From a virus, in IMG/VR virus record IMGVR_UViG_3300047557_001098, positions 39,030 to 103,029 of that record: a DNA stretch of 64,000 nucleotides, one strand, 5' to 3'. The notes beneath the pieces were generated by a model, which had not been told where the DNA came from, searched no databases, and was given only the letters and a program-made list of their open reading frames with translations. Positions 24,299-32,976 of the stretch are shown here, one piece after another (position 1 is the stretch's first letter; each line of letters opens with the position of its first letter). The position numbers and the translations under genes were made by a program.

Positions 24299-27200
24299 TT
24301 AGCCTCCAAATACAATCGACATTGCAATTGCCTTTCCTGTTGTTGCTGCTGTATTTGCTTTATTGAATGCCGAATTGGCATATGAGCCGGCCGAATTTGC
24401 TGCTGCAAATGATGTATTAATTGAACTTCTAACACCAGGAGCCAATGCATCAAATGTCACTGTGTTCGGCAATACCGCATATGGATTCACTGCCGTATAG
24501 AAAGTTGCAACACGAACCAACTCACCGTTTAGTGGTGTGTCATCCAATGTAACTGTGTTAGCAGAAGTATCAACCGTGTACATTGAAATTGGTTGCACAA
24601 TGCCATCAATTGTTACAGTTAAGGCTTCACGTGAAATTGGATAGAACGGTAAAGCAAACGTGCTAACATTTCCATTTGCAGTAGTTTCATACACCGATAC
24701 AGTAACGTTTGGATTTGGTAAAAGAACTACATTTTCCAAACATGTAACTCTAACAATTTCACCCGCTGGTGGGATGCCATCAAATGAAATTGATGAATTA
24801 CCTGGTTGTATTGAATAATCAACACCATCGGTTTGTATAACACCGCCAATTGAAACAACTAAAGCAGCATTCGAACCAGCAGGAGTAAACCCTAATGCAA
24901 ACGTTGGCGTAGTGCCATTTGATGTTGTTGTAAATGTTTTCAGTGAAACATTTGCTGGATTTGCATTTGCAGTAAACTGTCTTGTGCCATCCGCAAATTG
25001 AATGTACGCATTTGTTGTAACATTAGCTGCTTGTAGATTCGCATTAATTACAACATTTGCAGTAATTGTTCCACCATTGTTTGCATCTAATGAATTATTC
25101 GCACGAATGAATGCGGCATTAGCTTGAATGTAAGATGCGTTCGCATGATCAAATGCAGCATTAGCAGTGTTAAATGCCGGTTGCACTTGCGGGAATACAT
25201 TGTTAGCAGAATTAAACGCAGCATTGGCATGTACAAAAGCACTGTTGGCATAACTACCAGTAGCATTCTGTGATTCATATGACGAATTGGCATGTATAAA
25301 CGCAGCATTGGCATACAATGCCGAAGAGTTTGCGGTGTAGCTAGGTGTGTTAGCCTGTAAGAATGCAGCATTGGCATAAACACTTGCAGAGTTTGCAGTG
25401 TAGCTAGGTGTGTTTGCCTGCAAGAATGCAGCATTGGCATGATCAAACGAAGAATTTGAATGAGCAAACGCTAAATTGGCCGTATTGAATGCTGGCTGAA
25501 CTTGTGGGAATACATTGTTAGCCGAAATAAATGCTGCGTTGGCGTGTGCAAATGCAGAGTTAGCATAACTGCCAGTTGCATTCTGAGATTCATATGATGA
25601 ATTTGCATGTGTGAATGCAGCATTTGAGTGTGCAAATGCTAAGTTAGCCGTATTGAACGCTGGCTGAACCTGTGGAAATACATTGTTAGCCGAAATAAAT
25701 GCTGCATTGGCATGATCAAATCCAGCATTTGCATGAGCAAAAGAAGAATTTGTAAGACCAAAAATAATATTTGTTCTTGGTAATAGATCAATACCTTTTG
25801 CTAAAACATATGTTGAGTTTAGATTTGCATTCAGAGTATCAATTGTGAACGATGCATCATTAATATCAATATTATTGTTTGTGCCAATCTCAGGTGTATA
25901 TCCTTTGAATAGATACCACTCTTTTGTTACAGAGTCACGAATCAGACCTGAGTGTGCGTTTGTACCATCATTATAATGTGCAGCAAAACCAATATCAGTT
26001 AAATCGGAGAAATAATTTCCTTCGGCTAAAATAATGACAGAATCATTTGAAACTAAAGTACCAGCATTAACACTGAATGTCTGTCCAGCTACAAACACAT
26101 TACCAACAAACAGATTTTTAGTGATTGTTAAATCACCAGTAATTGTGCCACCATTGTTTGCGTCTACAGAATTATTTGCACGATTATATGCTGCATTGGA
26201 ATGTGCAAATGCTAAATTGGCGGTGTTGAATGCTGGCTGAACTTGTGGGAATACATTATTAGCAGCAGCAAATGAGGCGTTAGCATGATCAAATGCTGCA
26301 TTGGCTTGAATATATGAAGCATTAGATGTATTGTATAATACTTTAATTACATTTGCAGAAGTAAGATTTGCAAATGTTAAGTTACCAGCACCATCAGTTC
26401 TGATGTAATCATCATTAGTTCCACCAGTAATGTGAACATTGACAACTGGTCCTAAGAAAACATTTTTTGAAAGACTTATATCTACATTTGCACGAATATT
26501 AATAGTGTTGCTTGAGCCAATGATACGCATCTGCTCATTTTCAATATTCATACCACCTGCTGCAAATACTACATCATTCTGTGGTAAGAATGTACCAACT
26601 ACAAGATCACCACCACCAGTTGAGGTGTTGCCGTGTGTATACAAGTAACCATCATTTGGTCCAACTAATGTAAAGTCAGGATCGGCATGTTGACTACTGC
26701 CGATGCCCATGTCAATGTAAGTATCATTTTCGTTACCATTATCAGCAGTAGCAACATAGTCACCGGATGCATCAGGTCCAGTATTGATATTCTGAATGTT
26801 TATCTGTGAGTAACCATCATAATTTGCAGATGCTTGGAAAACTGTTTGTGGCTGATAATCATAACCAGTTGGAATACCTGCGTACAGTGCGTTGTGACCA
26901 TTCGATGCGTAGCCAAAGAATTGACCACTATTACCAGTAACTAATACCGATGTGACATTACCTACGAATGTAACATTACCTAGAACAGTAAGATTACTTT
27001 GAACTGTTACATTACCAGAAATCGTTCCACCAGTAGAATTAAACTTGGTGTTTGAATTATCAAATGCCGCCTGTGCTAATGTTGTTCCAGTATTGGCTTG
27101 ATTATATCCAGCATTTGAATGATCAAATGCTGCATTGGCATGAACAAAAGCACTATTGGCGTGTATAAATCCAGCATTGGCATGTAGAAATGCTGAGTTT

Positions 27201-29641
27201 GCGTAAGTGCCTGTTGCATTTTGTGATTGATATGCAGAATTGGCATGATCAAATGATGCATTAGTTTTTATAAATGCGGCATTGGCATGTATAAACGCTG
27301 CGTTGGCATATACACCTGTCGTATTTTGACTTTGATATGCTGCATTAGCATGATCAAACGCCGCATTGGATTGAATAAACGAACCATTGGCATATAATGC
27401 TGCCGAATTAGCAGTGTAACTAGGTGTGTTTGCTTGCAAGAATGCGGCATTGGCGTAAGTACCTGTTGCATTCTGAGATTCATATGATGAATTTGCATGA
27501 ATAAATGCTGCGTTGGCGTGTACATATCCCGTGTTTGCATAACTGCCAGTTGCATTTTGACTTTGATATGCGGCATTGGCGTGAACAAATGCAGCGTTTG
27601 AATGTACAAATCCAGAGTTGGCGTGTCTAAATGCTGCATTTGTTAAATCAAAAATGATATTTGTTCTTGGTAGAATATCTACATTTTTGATTAAAATATA
27701 AGTTGATTTTAAATTGGCACTGAGTGTATCAACTTCAAAAGAAGAATCATTAATGTTGATATTATTATTTGTACCAATTTCAGGTGTGTAATTCTTAAAT
27801 AAGAACCACTCTCTTGTTGTTGAATCTCTGAGTAATCCAGTTTTTGCATTGGTTGAACCATCATTATAATGACCGGCAAAACCAATATCTTTTATATCAG
27901 AATAATAATTACCATCTGCTAAAATAATAACAGAGTCATTTGATGTTAATGTTCCTGCATTAACGGTGAATGCATTACCAGAAACATAAACATTTCCAGT
28001 GACAGTAAGGTTCTGTGTGATCGTCAAACTACCTGTTATCACACCACCATTGTTTGCATCTAGCGCATTGTTTGCACGAACAAAAGCTGCGTTGGCGTAT
28101 GTGCCTGTTGTATTTTGACTTTGATATGCCGCATTGGCGTGTACATAAGATGCATTCGCATGATTATACGCACCAGTCCACAAAGCAACAGCATCGTTAG
28201 CTTGAATAAATGCAGCATTGGCATAAGAAGCAGCAGAGTTTGCAGTGTAACTTGGTGTGTTTGCTTGTAAAAACGCAGCATTAGCTTGAATAAACGAACC
28301 GTTAGCGTAAACACTTGCAGAGTTCGATGTATAGCTTGGCGTATTAGCCTGTAAAAATGCAGCGTTGGCATATGATGCAGCCGAGTTTGCAACTGCAAAT
28401 GCCGCATTGGCATAAGAAGCAGCGGAGTTTGATGTATAGCTAGGTGTGTTAGCTTTTAAAAATGCAGCATTGGCATACGATGCCGCAGAGTTTGCCACAT
28501 GACTCGGCGTGTTCGCCTGCAAGAAAGCAGAATTGGCATAAGAAGCAGCCGAATTAGATGTATAACTTGGTGTATTGGCTTTTAAGAATGCAGCATTGAC
28601 ATGAATAAATGAAGCATTTGCTGCAATAAATGCAGCATTGGCATAAGAAGCAGCAGAGTTTGCTACATGACTTGGTGTGTTTGCCTGTACATAAGCAGCA
28701 TTAGCATGAGCAAAGGCAGCGTTAGCTTGTATAAATGCGCCATTGGCATATGTTGATGCTGCGTTTGAAGTATAACTTGGTGTATTGGCTCTTAAAAAAG
28801 CAGAGTTAGCATAAGAGCCTGCTGAGTTTGCCGCAGCAAAAGCTGAATTAGCATACGATGCAGCAGAATTAGATGCATAGCTAGGTGTATTGGCCTGTAA
28901 GAATGCGGCATTGGCATGTGCGAACGCTAAATTTACTTGAACAAAATTTGTATTTGCCTGAATAAATGCAGCATTGGCATAAGAGCCTGCTGAGTTTGCA
29001 GCATAACTTGGTGTATTGGCCTTTAAGAAAGCGGCGTTGGCATGTGCAAATGTTACATTAACTTGACTGAATGCTGCATTAGCTTGTACGAATGCACCAT
29101 TAGCATATGTTGATCCAGACTCTCCACCCAAACTATCATAGTTTGTTCCATCGTTTGTGAAAGTCCATTTATTATCAACTTCATTCCAAAGTATATAAAC
29201 ATTTGCCTGAGCACCACGATCAATTTCAATACCTGCATTCATCGTCGGTGTATTCGACTGACCAATTGAAGCATTCAGCGAAATAATATTATCGCCAATT
29301 AATACGATGGGTACATTAGCGCCGATTGTTCCACCAACAATATTCAAGTTACCTTGAACAGTTAGATCGCCTGCTATCGTACCACCGCCATTTGCATTAA
29401 AAGAATTATTCGCACGAATATATGCAGCATTGGCATGATCGTATGCCAAGTTTAGCGTTGCATATGAAGATATTAAACGAGTATGATCATCATAACCACC
29501 AATAGCAATAGCGCCATCGCCCGTAGGATTTCCAATGAATAATGTATTGCTACTATATGAATAAGCAGGTTCACCAACATTTAATGAAGGCGGTGTATTA
29601 GTGGCTAGAGAATGTTTTAATTGTAGGGAAATATTTGCCAT
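24299..29641 (-). CDS. giant heptad-repeat tail fibre protein
   Basis: The protein has 1780 residues. Most of it is a seven-residue repeat of the type AAFLQAN / TPSYTAN / SAASYAN, with Phe or Ala three and four residues apart as in coiled coils. Three non-repeat domains interrupt it: an N-terminal attachment region with an EIDRG...LWNE...WTF block (about 130-165) and two copies of a 120-residue domain containing DSVIILA and YTPEIGTNNNI. The C-terminal third has two 'FALGF..PPAGE' modules and ends KAIAMSIVFGG. It should form a long trimeric tail fibre that contacts the host. Confidence 0.82.
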   Translation of the reverse strand: MANISLQLKHSLATNTPPSLNVGEPAYSYSSNTLFIGNPTGDGAIAIGGYDDHTRLISSYATLNLAYDHANAAYIRANNSFNANGGGTIAGDLTVQGNLNIVGGTIGANVPIVLIGDNIISLNASIGQSNTPTMNAGIEIDRGAQANVYILWNEVDNKWTFTNDGTNYDSLGGESGSTYANGAFVQANAAFSQVNVTFAHANAAFLKANTPSYAANSAGSYANAAFIQANTNFVQVNLAFAHANAAFLQANTPSYASNSAASYANSAFAAANSAGSYANSAFLRANTPSYTSNAASTYANGAFIQANAAFAHANAAYVQANTPSHVANSAASYANAAFIAANASFIHVNAAFLKANTPSYTSNSAASYANSAFLQANTPSHVANSAASYANAAFLKANTPSYTSNSAASYANAAFAVANSAASYANAAFLQANTPSYTSNSASVYANGSFIQANAAFLQANTPSYTANSAASYANAAFIQANDAVALWTGAYNHANASYVHANAAYQSQNTTGTYANAAFVRANNALDANNGGVITGSLTITQNLTVTGNVYVSGNAFTVNAGTLTSNDSVIILADGNYYSDIKDIGFAGHYNDGSTNAKTGLLRDSTTREWFLFKNYTPEIGTNNNININDSSFEVDTLSANLKSTYILIKNVDILPRTNIIFDLTNAAFRHANSGFVHSNAAFVHANAAYQSQNATGSYANTGYVHANAAFIHANSSYESQNATGTYANAAFLQANTPSYTANSAALYANGSFIQSNAAFDHANAAYQSQNTTGVYANAAFIHANAAFIKTNASFDHANSAYQSQNATGTYANSAFLHANAGFIHANSAFVHANAAFDHSNAGYNQANTGTTLAQAAFDNSNTKFNSTGGTISGNVTVQSNLTVLGNVTFVGNVTSVLVTGNSGQFFGYASNGHNALYAGIPTGYDYQPQTVFQASANYDGYSQINIQNINTGPDASGDYVATADNGNENDTYIDMGIGSSQHADPDFTLVGPNDGYLYTHGNTSTGGGDLVVGTFLPQNDVVFAAGGMNIENEQMRIIGSSNTINIRANVDISLSKNVFLGPVVNVHITGGTNDDYIRTDGAGNLTFANLTSANVIKVLYNTSNASYIQANAAFDHANASFAAANNVFPQVQPAFNTANLAFAHSNAAYNRANNSVDANNGGTITGDLTITKNLFVGNVFVAGQTFSVNAGTLVSNDSVIILAEGNYFSDLTDIGFAAHYNDGTNAHSGLIRDSVTKEWYLFKGYTPEIGTNNNIDINDASFTIDTLNANLNSTYVLAKGIDLLPRTNIIFGLTNSSFAHANAGFDHANAAFISANNVFPQVQPAFNTANLAFAHSNAAFTHANSSYESQNATGSYANSAFAHANAAFISANNVFPQVQPAFNTANLAFAHSNSSFDHANAAFLQANTPSYTANSASVYANAAFLQANTPSYTANSSALYANAAFIHANSSYESQNATGSYANSAFVHANAAFNSANNVFPQVQPAFNTANAAFDHANASYIQANAAFIRANNSLDANNGGTITANVVINANLQAANVTTNAYIQFADGTRQFTANANPANVSLKTFTTTSNGTTPTFALGFTPAGSNAALVVSIGGVIQTDGVDYSIQPGNSSISFDGIPPAGEIVRVTCLENVVLLPNPNVTVSVYETTANGNVSTFALPFYPISREALTVTIDGIVQPISMYTVDTSANTVTLDDTPLNGELVRVATFYTAVNPYAVLPNTVTFDALAPGVRSSINTSFAAANSAGSYANSAFNKANTAATTGKAIAMSIVFGG
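25110..29110 (-). repeat. 21-bp periodic repeat tracts encoding xxFxxAN heptads
   Basis: Imperfect 21-bp units occupy about 25110-25740, 26180-26330, 27050-27640 and 28070-29110. They encode the seven-residue fibre repeat. Related tracts occur in the genes at 36046 and 45119. Confidence 0.8.
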
Positions 29642-29649
29642 TTTAAATC

Positions 29650-29877
29650 TTAAAAGGTTCCGCCACTAAGTGTCGTATTTGCAAGAGAAAGTGTAGCAAT
29701 ATTCATCTCAAAACGATTATTTGCAGAGTTAAAAACTAAAGAATAACCATCTTGTACACCTTCTGTAGAAATGTTATTAATATCTGATAAAGAAATGTTT
29801 GGTTGAGGTCTATAATTTGACGATACAACCGTAGTTCTATTCGGTTGAAAAACCGTAACTTTACCTAATTCTGGCAT
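29650..29877 (-). CDS. small virion protein, possible fibre attachment peptide
   Basis: The protein has 75 residues. It begins MPELGKVTVFQPNRTTVV, then SLSDINNISTEGVQDGYSL near 30, and ends LANTTLSGGTF. The 'ISTEGVQDGYSLVFNSANNRFE' type of segment occurs at the N-termini of many aquatic-phage fibres, where it joins the fibre to the particle. Here it stands alone, 8 bases from the 1780-residue fibre, so it could be a separate adaptor for it. The function is inferred. Confidence 0.6.
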   Translation of the reverse strand: MPELGKVTVFQPNRTTVVSSNYRPQPNISLSDINNISTEGVQDGYSLVFNSANNRFEMNIATLSLANTTLSGGTF

Positions 29878-29880
29878 AAC

Positions 29881-30216
29881 TTACCTCGTAACGGATGGTA
29901 ATACAACTGCCGTGCCTTCTACTACACGTGTTTTTGAATTATCAGTAGAGTTCGTAATAATCAAATCGTACACATAACGACCTGGTGTTAATGCCGATGT
30001 ATTAGCTGCCGTCATGGACATAGTGATTTGTCCATTTGCATTGCCAGTGATTGTTGCTGTTAGTGTATTTGCCGATGAAGAATAATATGATTTACGTAAT
30101 TGAGCCGATGCAGAATATGTTGTAAGATTTACAGCATCACCTTGTGAATCTGATACGGTAATCGTTGATGTGAGGTTTGCACCTTGTTCGATAGTAAGTT
30201 CTACATAAGCAGCCAA
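29881..30216 (-). CDS. small beta-sandwich virion protein (BppU-like N-terminal fold), TTG start
   Basis: The protein has 111 residues. It starts at TTG: the sequence AAGGAGACAATC then TTG gives a strong ribosome site at the right distance, and no ATG fits. The pattern YVELTIEQGANLTSTITVSD, NLTTYSASAQLRKSYYSS, a middle ITGNANGQITMSMTAANTS and PGRYVYDLIITNS is a recurrent small beta-sandwich in aquatic phage virions, similar to the N-terminal domain of BppU-type baseplate proteins. It follows a terminator and a possible late promoter. Confidence 0.68.
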   Translation of the reverse strand: MAAYVELTIEQGANLTSTITVSDSQGDAVNLTTYSASAQLRKSYYSSSANTLTATITGNANGQITMSMTAANTSALTPGRYVYDLIITNSTDNSKTRVVEGTAVVLPSVTR

Positions 30217-30236
30217 GATTGTCTCCTTCTAATCGT

Positions 30237-30244
30237 GTATTTAG
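30237..30244 (-). promoter_or_regulatory. possible degenerate late promoter ACTAAATA
   Basis: ACTAAATA on the minus strand lies between the strong terminator at 30264-30288 and the gene starting at 30216. Something must restart transcription here, and this is the only late-like element in the gap. Confidence 0.45.
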
Positions 30245-30263
30245 TCAATCGTGAATGCCTAAT

Positions 30264-30288
30264 AAAAAACCCCACCGAAGTGGGGTTT
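30264..30288 (-). terminator. rho-independent terminator after the 129-residue gene
   Basis: On the minus strand a 9-bp stem (AAACCCCAC pairing with GTGGGGTTT; TTCG tetraloop) ends in a run of T. It starts 17 bases past the stop codon at 30305. The two-sided A/T tracts might let it act weakly on the other strand as well. Confidence 0.92.
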
Positions 30289-30304
30289 GTTTATTGATGA
30301 TGCT

Positions 30305-30694
30305 TTATAGTCCTGTTGTTTCTGATAAATCCCAAGACGTTGTTTCTTCATTCCAAATATAATTTTTAGGAGGCTCACCTTGACCTGCATCTGAAGGCAA
30401 TGGCACAGGTGCTTCCCAATTTGCTTCTGTGTTATTTAACACCCATGAAGCATATGGTTTAGGAGGAACAAATGCATCAAGTTCTGCGTTGTATGAGTAT
30501 CCAATTCCTGCATAACGCTTTCTCATATTATGATTGTATGATGTTTGTTTCCAATTACCACCAAACAATCTTTGGCAGAAAGCAATGCCTAACTCCTCAC
30601 TTTCTTGACCGTTAGCGTCAAGTAATTCATTGTTGGACACAACAATGACTTGAGTTACTACATTATTTTCATCAAGTTGTGCAAAATGTGCCAT
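30305..30694 (-). CDS. conserved small aquatic-phage virion protein
   Basis: The protein has 129 residues and a distinctive order: MAHFAQLDENNVVTQVIVV, GIAFCQRLFGG (near 56), WKQTSYNHNMRKRYAGIGY (67-85), DAFVPPKPYASW and a final WNEETTSWDL. Proteins with this architecture are frequent in T4-like and other phages of aquatic bacteria, usually near fibre genes, and have no assigned function. It has its own perfect late promoter and a strong terminator, so it forms a one-gene unit, which suggests high expression. It is probably a virion or fibre-tip component. Confidence 0.7.
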   Translation of the reverse strand: MAHFAQLDENNVVTQVIVVSNNELLDANGQESEELGIAFCQRLFGGNWKQTSYNHNMRKRYAGIGYSYNAELDAFVPPKPYASWVLNNTEANWEAPVPLPSDAGQGEPPKNYIWNEETTSWDLSETTGL

Positions 30695-30727
30695 CTAAAA
30701 ACTCCCTTTGTGTTAAAAATTACTATG

Positions 30728-30735
30728 TATTTATA
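30728..30735 (-). promoter_or_regulatory. late promoter TATAAATA (perfect)
   Basis: An exact late -10 element on the minus strand lies 34 bases before the ATG of the 129-residue gene. An AAAGGGAG ribosome site lies between. Confidence 0.85.
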
Positions 30736-30737
30736 CA

Positions 30738-31661
30738 TCAGAAAACTAAAGAACCCGAAGCGGTAAAAGTGTAAACTCTGTAGTCTCCAGACAACGTAAT
30801 TGAAGGTTGCCCATTTGAATTCGCTGTGCCTGTTTTATATGCACGATTGTGTCTCATCACAACGATTCCAGAACCACCTTGACTTCCATATGCTCCAGCA
30901 CCACCTCCAGTATTAATAGAACCCGTAAATCCAGGTTTGCCGCCACCACCATTTGAACCGGGGTTTACAAAAGTGGGACCGGGTCCTCCTCCAGCACCAC
31001 CTCCAGCATAATATACGTTTGCTCCACTAATTGTATAAGCTAAGCCTATGCCACCACCAGCGCCAAGTGGAAAAGTTACTGGTCCACTTTGTCCTACTGC
31101 TCCCGCTCCACCACCTCCACCACCGTTTCCTGACAGATATTTTCCATTACCACCATTATTTCCTTGCCCAGGTGTTCCCGCACCACCTCCTCCATCGCTT
31201 CCGAACTCTCCGCCGCCACCACCAGAACCTCCTGGACCTCCTTCACGACCGGCTGGACTACTTACGCCGCCATACCCACCACCAGTTGCAGTAAGTAAAG
31301 TGCCACTGATATTCACACTTGAAGCCGAACCTTGTCCAACACCAGTACCCCCTGTACCTCCAGCACCAATTTGAACGACAACAGTAGTGTTACCAGTAAG
31401 AGGTCTTGCAGTATCATTAGCAACTTTTGGTATTTCTGCGCCATAATACAACAATCCACCCGCTCCAGCACCACCCATACCACTGGCTCCACCACCACCA
31501 GCAACTATTATTATTTCTAAGTCGGGCGGAATGCGGGAACCCGTCCAAAGACCTCCTTCGGAGAATGCTTGAATATCACTTAAAGAAAAAAATCCATTTG
31601 ATCTTGTTGCAGTAGAACCATTATATTTTCCCAAGATTCCACCATTAAAACGACGAAACAT
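30738..31661 (-). CDS. glycine-rich adhesin-like fibre protein
   Basis: The protein has 307 residues. An N-terminal 60 residues (MFRRFNGGILGKYNGSTAT, then FSLSDIQAFSEGGLW) precede a glycine-rich domain (about 50-275) with runs such as GGGGASGMGGAGAGG and GGSGGGGGEFGSDGGGG. It closes with GSGIVVMRH and YRVYTFTASGSLVF. Alternating glycine-rich segments and conserved loops recall the polyglycine-helix sandwich of gp38-type adhesins, which recognise host receptors. The same domain is duplicated in the 32977-34677 protein. It is likely a distal receptor-binding subunit. Confidence 0.68.
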   Translation of the reverse strand: MFRRFNGGILGKYNGSTATRSNGFFSLSDIQAFSEGGLWTGSRIPPDLEIIIVAGGGGASGMGGAGAGGLLYYGAEIPKVANDTARPLTGNTTVVVQIGAGGTGGTGVGQGSASSVNISGTLLTATGGGYGGVSSPAGREGGPGGSGGGGGEFGSDGGGGAGTPGQGNNGGNGKYLSGNGGGGGGAGAVGQSGPVTFPLGAGGGIGLAYTISGANVYYAGGGAGGGPGPTFVNPGSNGGGGKPGFTGSINTGGGAGAYGSQGGSGIVVMRHNRAYKTGTANSNGQPSITLSGDYRVYTFTASGSLVF

Positions 31662-32014
31662 TAACTTATCTCCTCGTAGCTACAAACACTTTGAGCAGTA
31701 GCATTTACACTAGACTGTAGATGTATACTATCACCTTCTTCCAAATATATTGATTTACTAATGATTTCAATAGTTGCTCCATACGGAACAGTCATATTTC
31801 GTGCAATAGAGTAATTGGCCGATGCACGAACAAAGTTTACGTTGATTAATATGCTATTAGCGGAGTCTATATTTGAAACCATTAAAGCATTTACTTTGAA
31901 AACTTTATTACTACCACTGGCATTACCCACAATAGGAGAACCTCCACTGGATACATTCGATACGTTACTTTTACCTCTAATATCTGTTACACTAACAATG
32001 TTTGGCGCTGCCAT
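31661..32014 (-). CDS. small beta virion protein in fibre region
   Basis: The protein has 117 residues and is predicted to be a beta sandwich, with NKVFKVNALMVSNIDSANSILINVNF (split, 36-61), PYGATIEIISKSIYLEEGDSI and a C-terminal CSYEEIS. Its plan (strand pair, 'NVxF', 'PxGA', 'LEEGDxI') matches the 35687-36022 and 34689-35027 proteins despite low identity, so the three look like paralogues. The start overlaps the adhesin stop by one base, with the ribosome site in the coding end of the neighbour. The function is unknown. Confidence 0.62.
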   Translation of the reverse strand: MAAPNIVSVTDIRGKSNVSNVSSGGSPIVGNASGSNKVFKVNALMVSNIDSANSILINVNFVRASANYSIARNMTVPYGATIEIISKSIYLEEGDSIHLQSSVNATAQSVCSYEEIS

Positions 32015-32017
32015 TTA

Positions 32018-32500
32018 TTAACCTCCGAATATGATCGAACTTATAATGCCCGAACTGAAAATTTTTGTGTTTGCTTCTGACGAAAAATTATTCGATGAAA
32101 TAGAATTTAATGCGACTAAGTTACCGGTGATTGTACCCGCTACAATATTGTTACCACGTATACTATTAATTGTCATCAAATTACCGGTGATCGCTCCTTC
32201 TGCGATTTTAATCGTAGTTACAGACCTATCAGAGGGAACCTGAGTGGCCATATAACCATTGCCCAAATGAAGCACAGAAATATTATTTGTGCCAGATGCT
32301 GGAGCCGAAGTAAAATTCAGATTTAAACCATCGGTAGTATAATCAATACCTGGTTTTTGATAACTTCCAGAAATAAAAACAGCAATCGATTCATTTGAAA
32401 AAGGAGCACGTGTTAAAACAAAAGTAGTTTGTGAGCCTGTGCCACTAAAAATATCAGAAAGAAATCTAACCGATGTGACTGTATTACCGATGTATGCCAT
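32018..32500 (-). CDS. short tail fibre protein, MAYIGNT family
   Basis: The protein has 160 residues. The N-terminal module MAYIGNTVTSVRF, FSGTGSQTTFVLTRAP, PGIDYTTDGLNL and 'FTSAPASGTNNISVLHLG' is the attachment-type domain seen in many phage fibres and is shared with the 35043 protein. It is followed by ITGN/IRGN-type decapeptide repeats (about 100-135) and ends SGIISSIIFGG. The likely form is a trimeric short fibre. A GGAGG site precedes the next gene downstream. Confidence 0.68.
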   Translation of the reverse strand: MAYIGNTVTSVRFLSDIFSGTGSQTTFVLTRAPFSNESIAVFISGSYQKPGIDYTTDGLNLNFTSAPASGTNNISVLHLGNGYMATQVPSDRSVTTIKIAEGAITGNLMTINSIRGNNIVAGTITGNLVALNSISSNNFSSEANTKIFSSGIISSIIFGG

Positions 32501-32511
32501 CTATTTTCCTA

Positions 32512-32931
32512 TTATTCGTGTGTCGGTCTTACTGGTGGATCGCCTTCTGGTCTTGGAAACTCATCATTAACTTCTTTAATTAGTTTATAAAAATTAGTCT
32601 CTTTACCTGGTATAGCACCAGAATCAATACCTTCCCATAAACTATTAATTAAAACTACAATATCAGGATAGTGTGTAGCACGATCAATAAAGTGTTGCCA
32701 ATAGTCAACAAACTTATTCTGATATTCTAGTTCTGCAAAAATTTCATCTTTCGTTGGGGGCTTTGAATCTGTCTCATCTTCCCAACGAGTGAAAACGAAA
32801 TGCCCACCAGAAGCAGACATGTCATAACGAGCGTGTGGTCTGAGTGCTTTAATTGCAGTGTCAATACCACATACAAGTTTGTTGTTATTGCCTACCAAAT
32901 ACTGTGCATAGCTAATATCTTCGTTATTCAT
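32512..32931 (-). CDS. XkdW-like / possible fibre assembly protein
   Basis: The protein has 139 residues, hydrophilic, with mixed helix and strand. The block AIKALRPHARYDMSASGGHFVFTRWED (split at 27-53), then PTKDEIFAELEYQ, resembles small XkdW-type proteins found next to tail fibre genes, where a short beta domain is followed by 'PT..EI..E'. The last 60 residues are an extra helical part with DYWQHFIDRATHYPD. It stands between fibre genes and has its own perfect late promoter. A chaperone or attachment role is inferred from position. Confidence 0.55.
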   Translation of the reverse strand: MNNEDISYAQYLVGNNNKLVCGIDTAIKALRPHARYDMSASGGHFVFTRWEDETDSKPPTKDEIFAELEYQNKFVDYWQHFIDRATHYPDIVVLINSLWEGIDSGAIPGKETNFYKLIKEVNDEFPRPEGDPPVRPTHE

Positions 32932-32952
32932 TCAATCACCTTTAAATAAAAA

Positions 32953-32960
32953 TATTTATA
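32953..32960 (-). promoter_or_regulatory. late promoter TATAAATA (perfect)
   Basis: An exact late element on the minus strand lies 22 bases before the ATG at 32931, with an AAAGGTGAT ribosome site between. It separates the large glycine-rich fibre from the genes that follow it. Confidence 0.85.
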
Positions 32961-32976
32961 CTACAACAATTCACCT

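Noticed and set aside
25087-25467. Long alternative-frame open frames rich in Met, Leu and His inside the fibre repeats (also 28060-28413, 46492-46911)
   Set aside because: They are frame shadows of the 21-bp repeats: each follows the same periodicity, lacks a ribosome site and overlaps a clearly real gene.
31048-31374. Plus-strand proline-rich open frame opposite the glycine-rich adhesin
   Set aside because: Gly codons GGN read as Pro CCN on the opposite strand, which keeps the frame open by composition. No ribosome site or conserved pattern is present.
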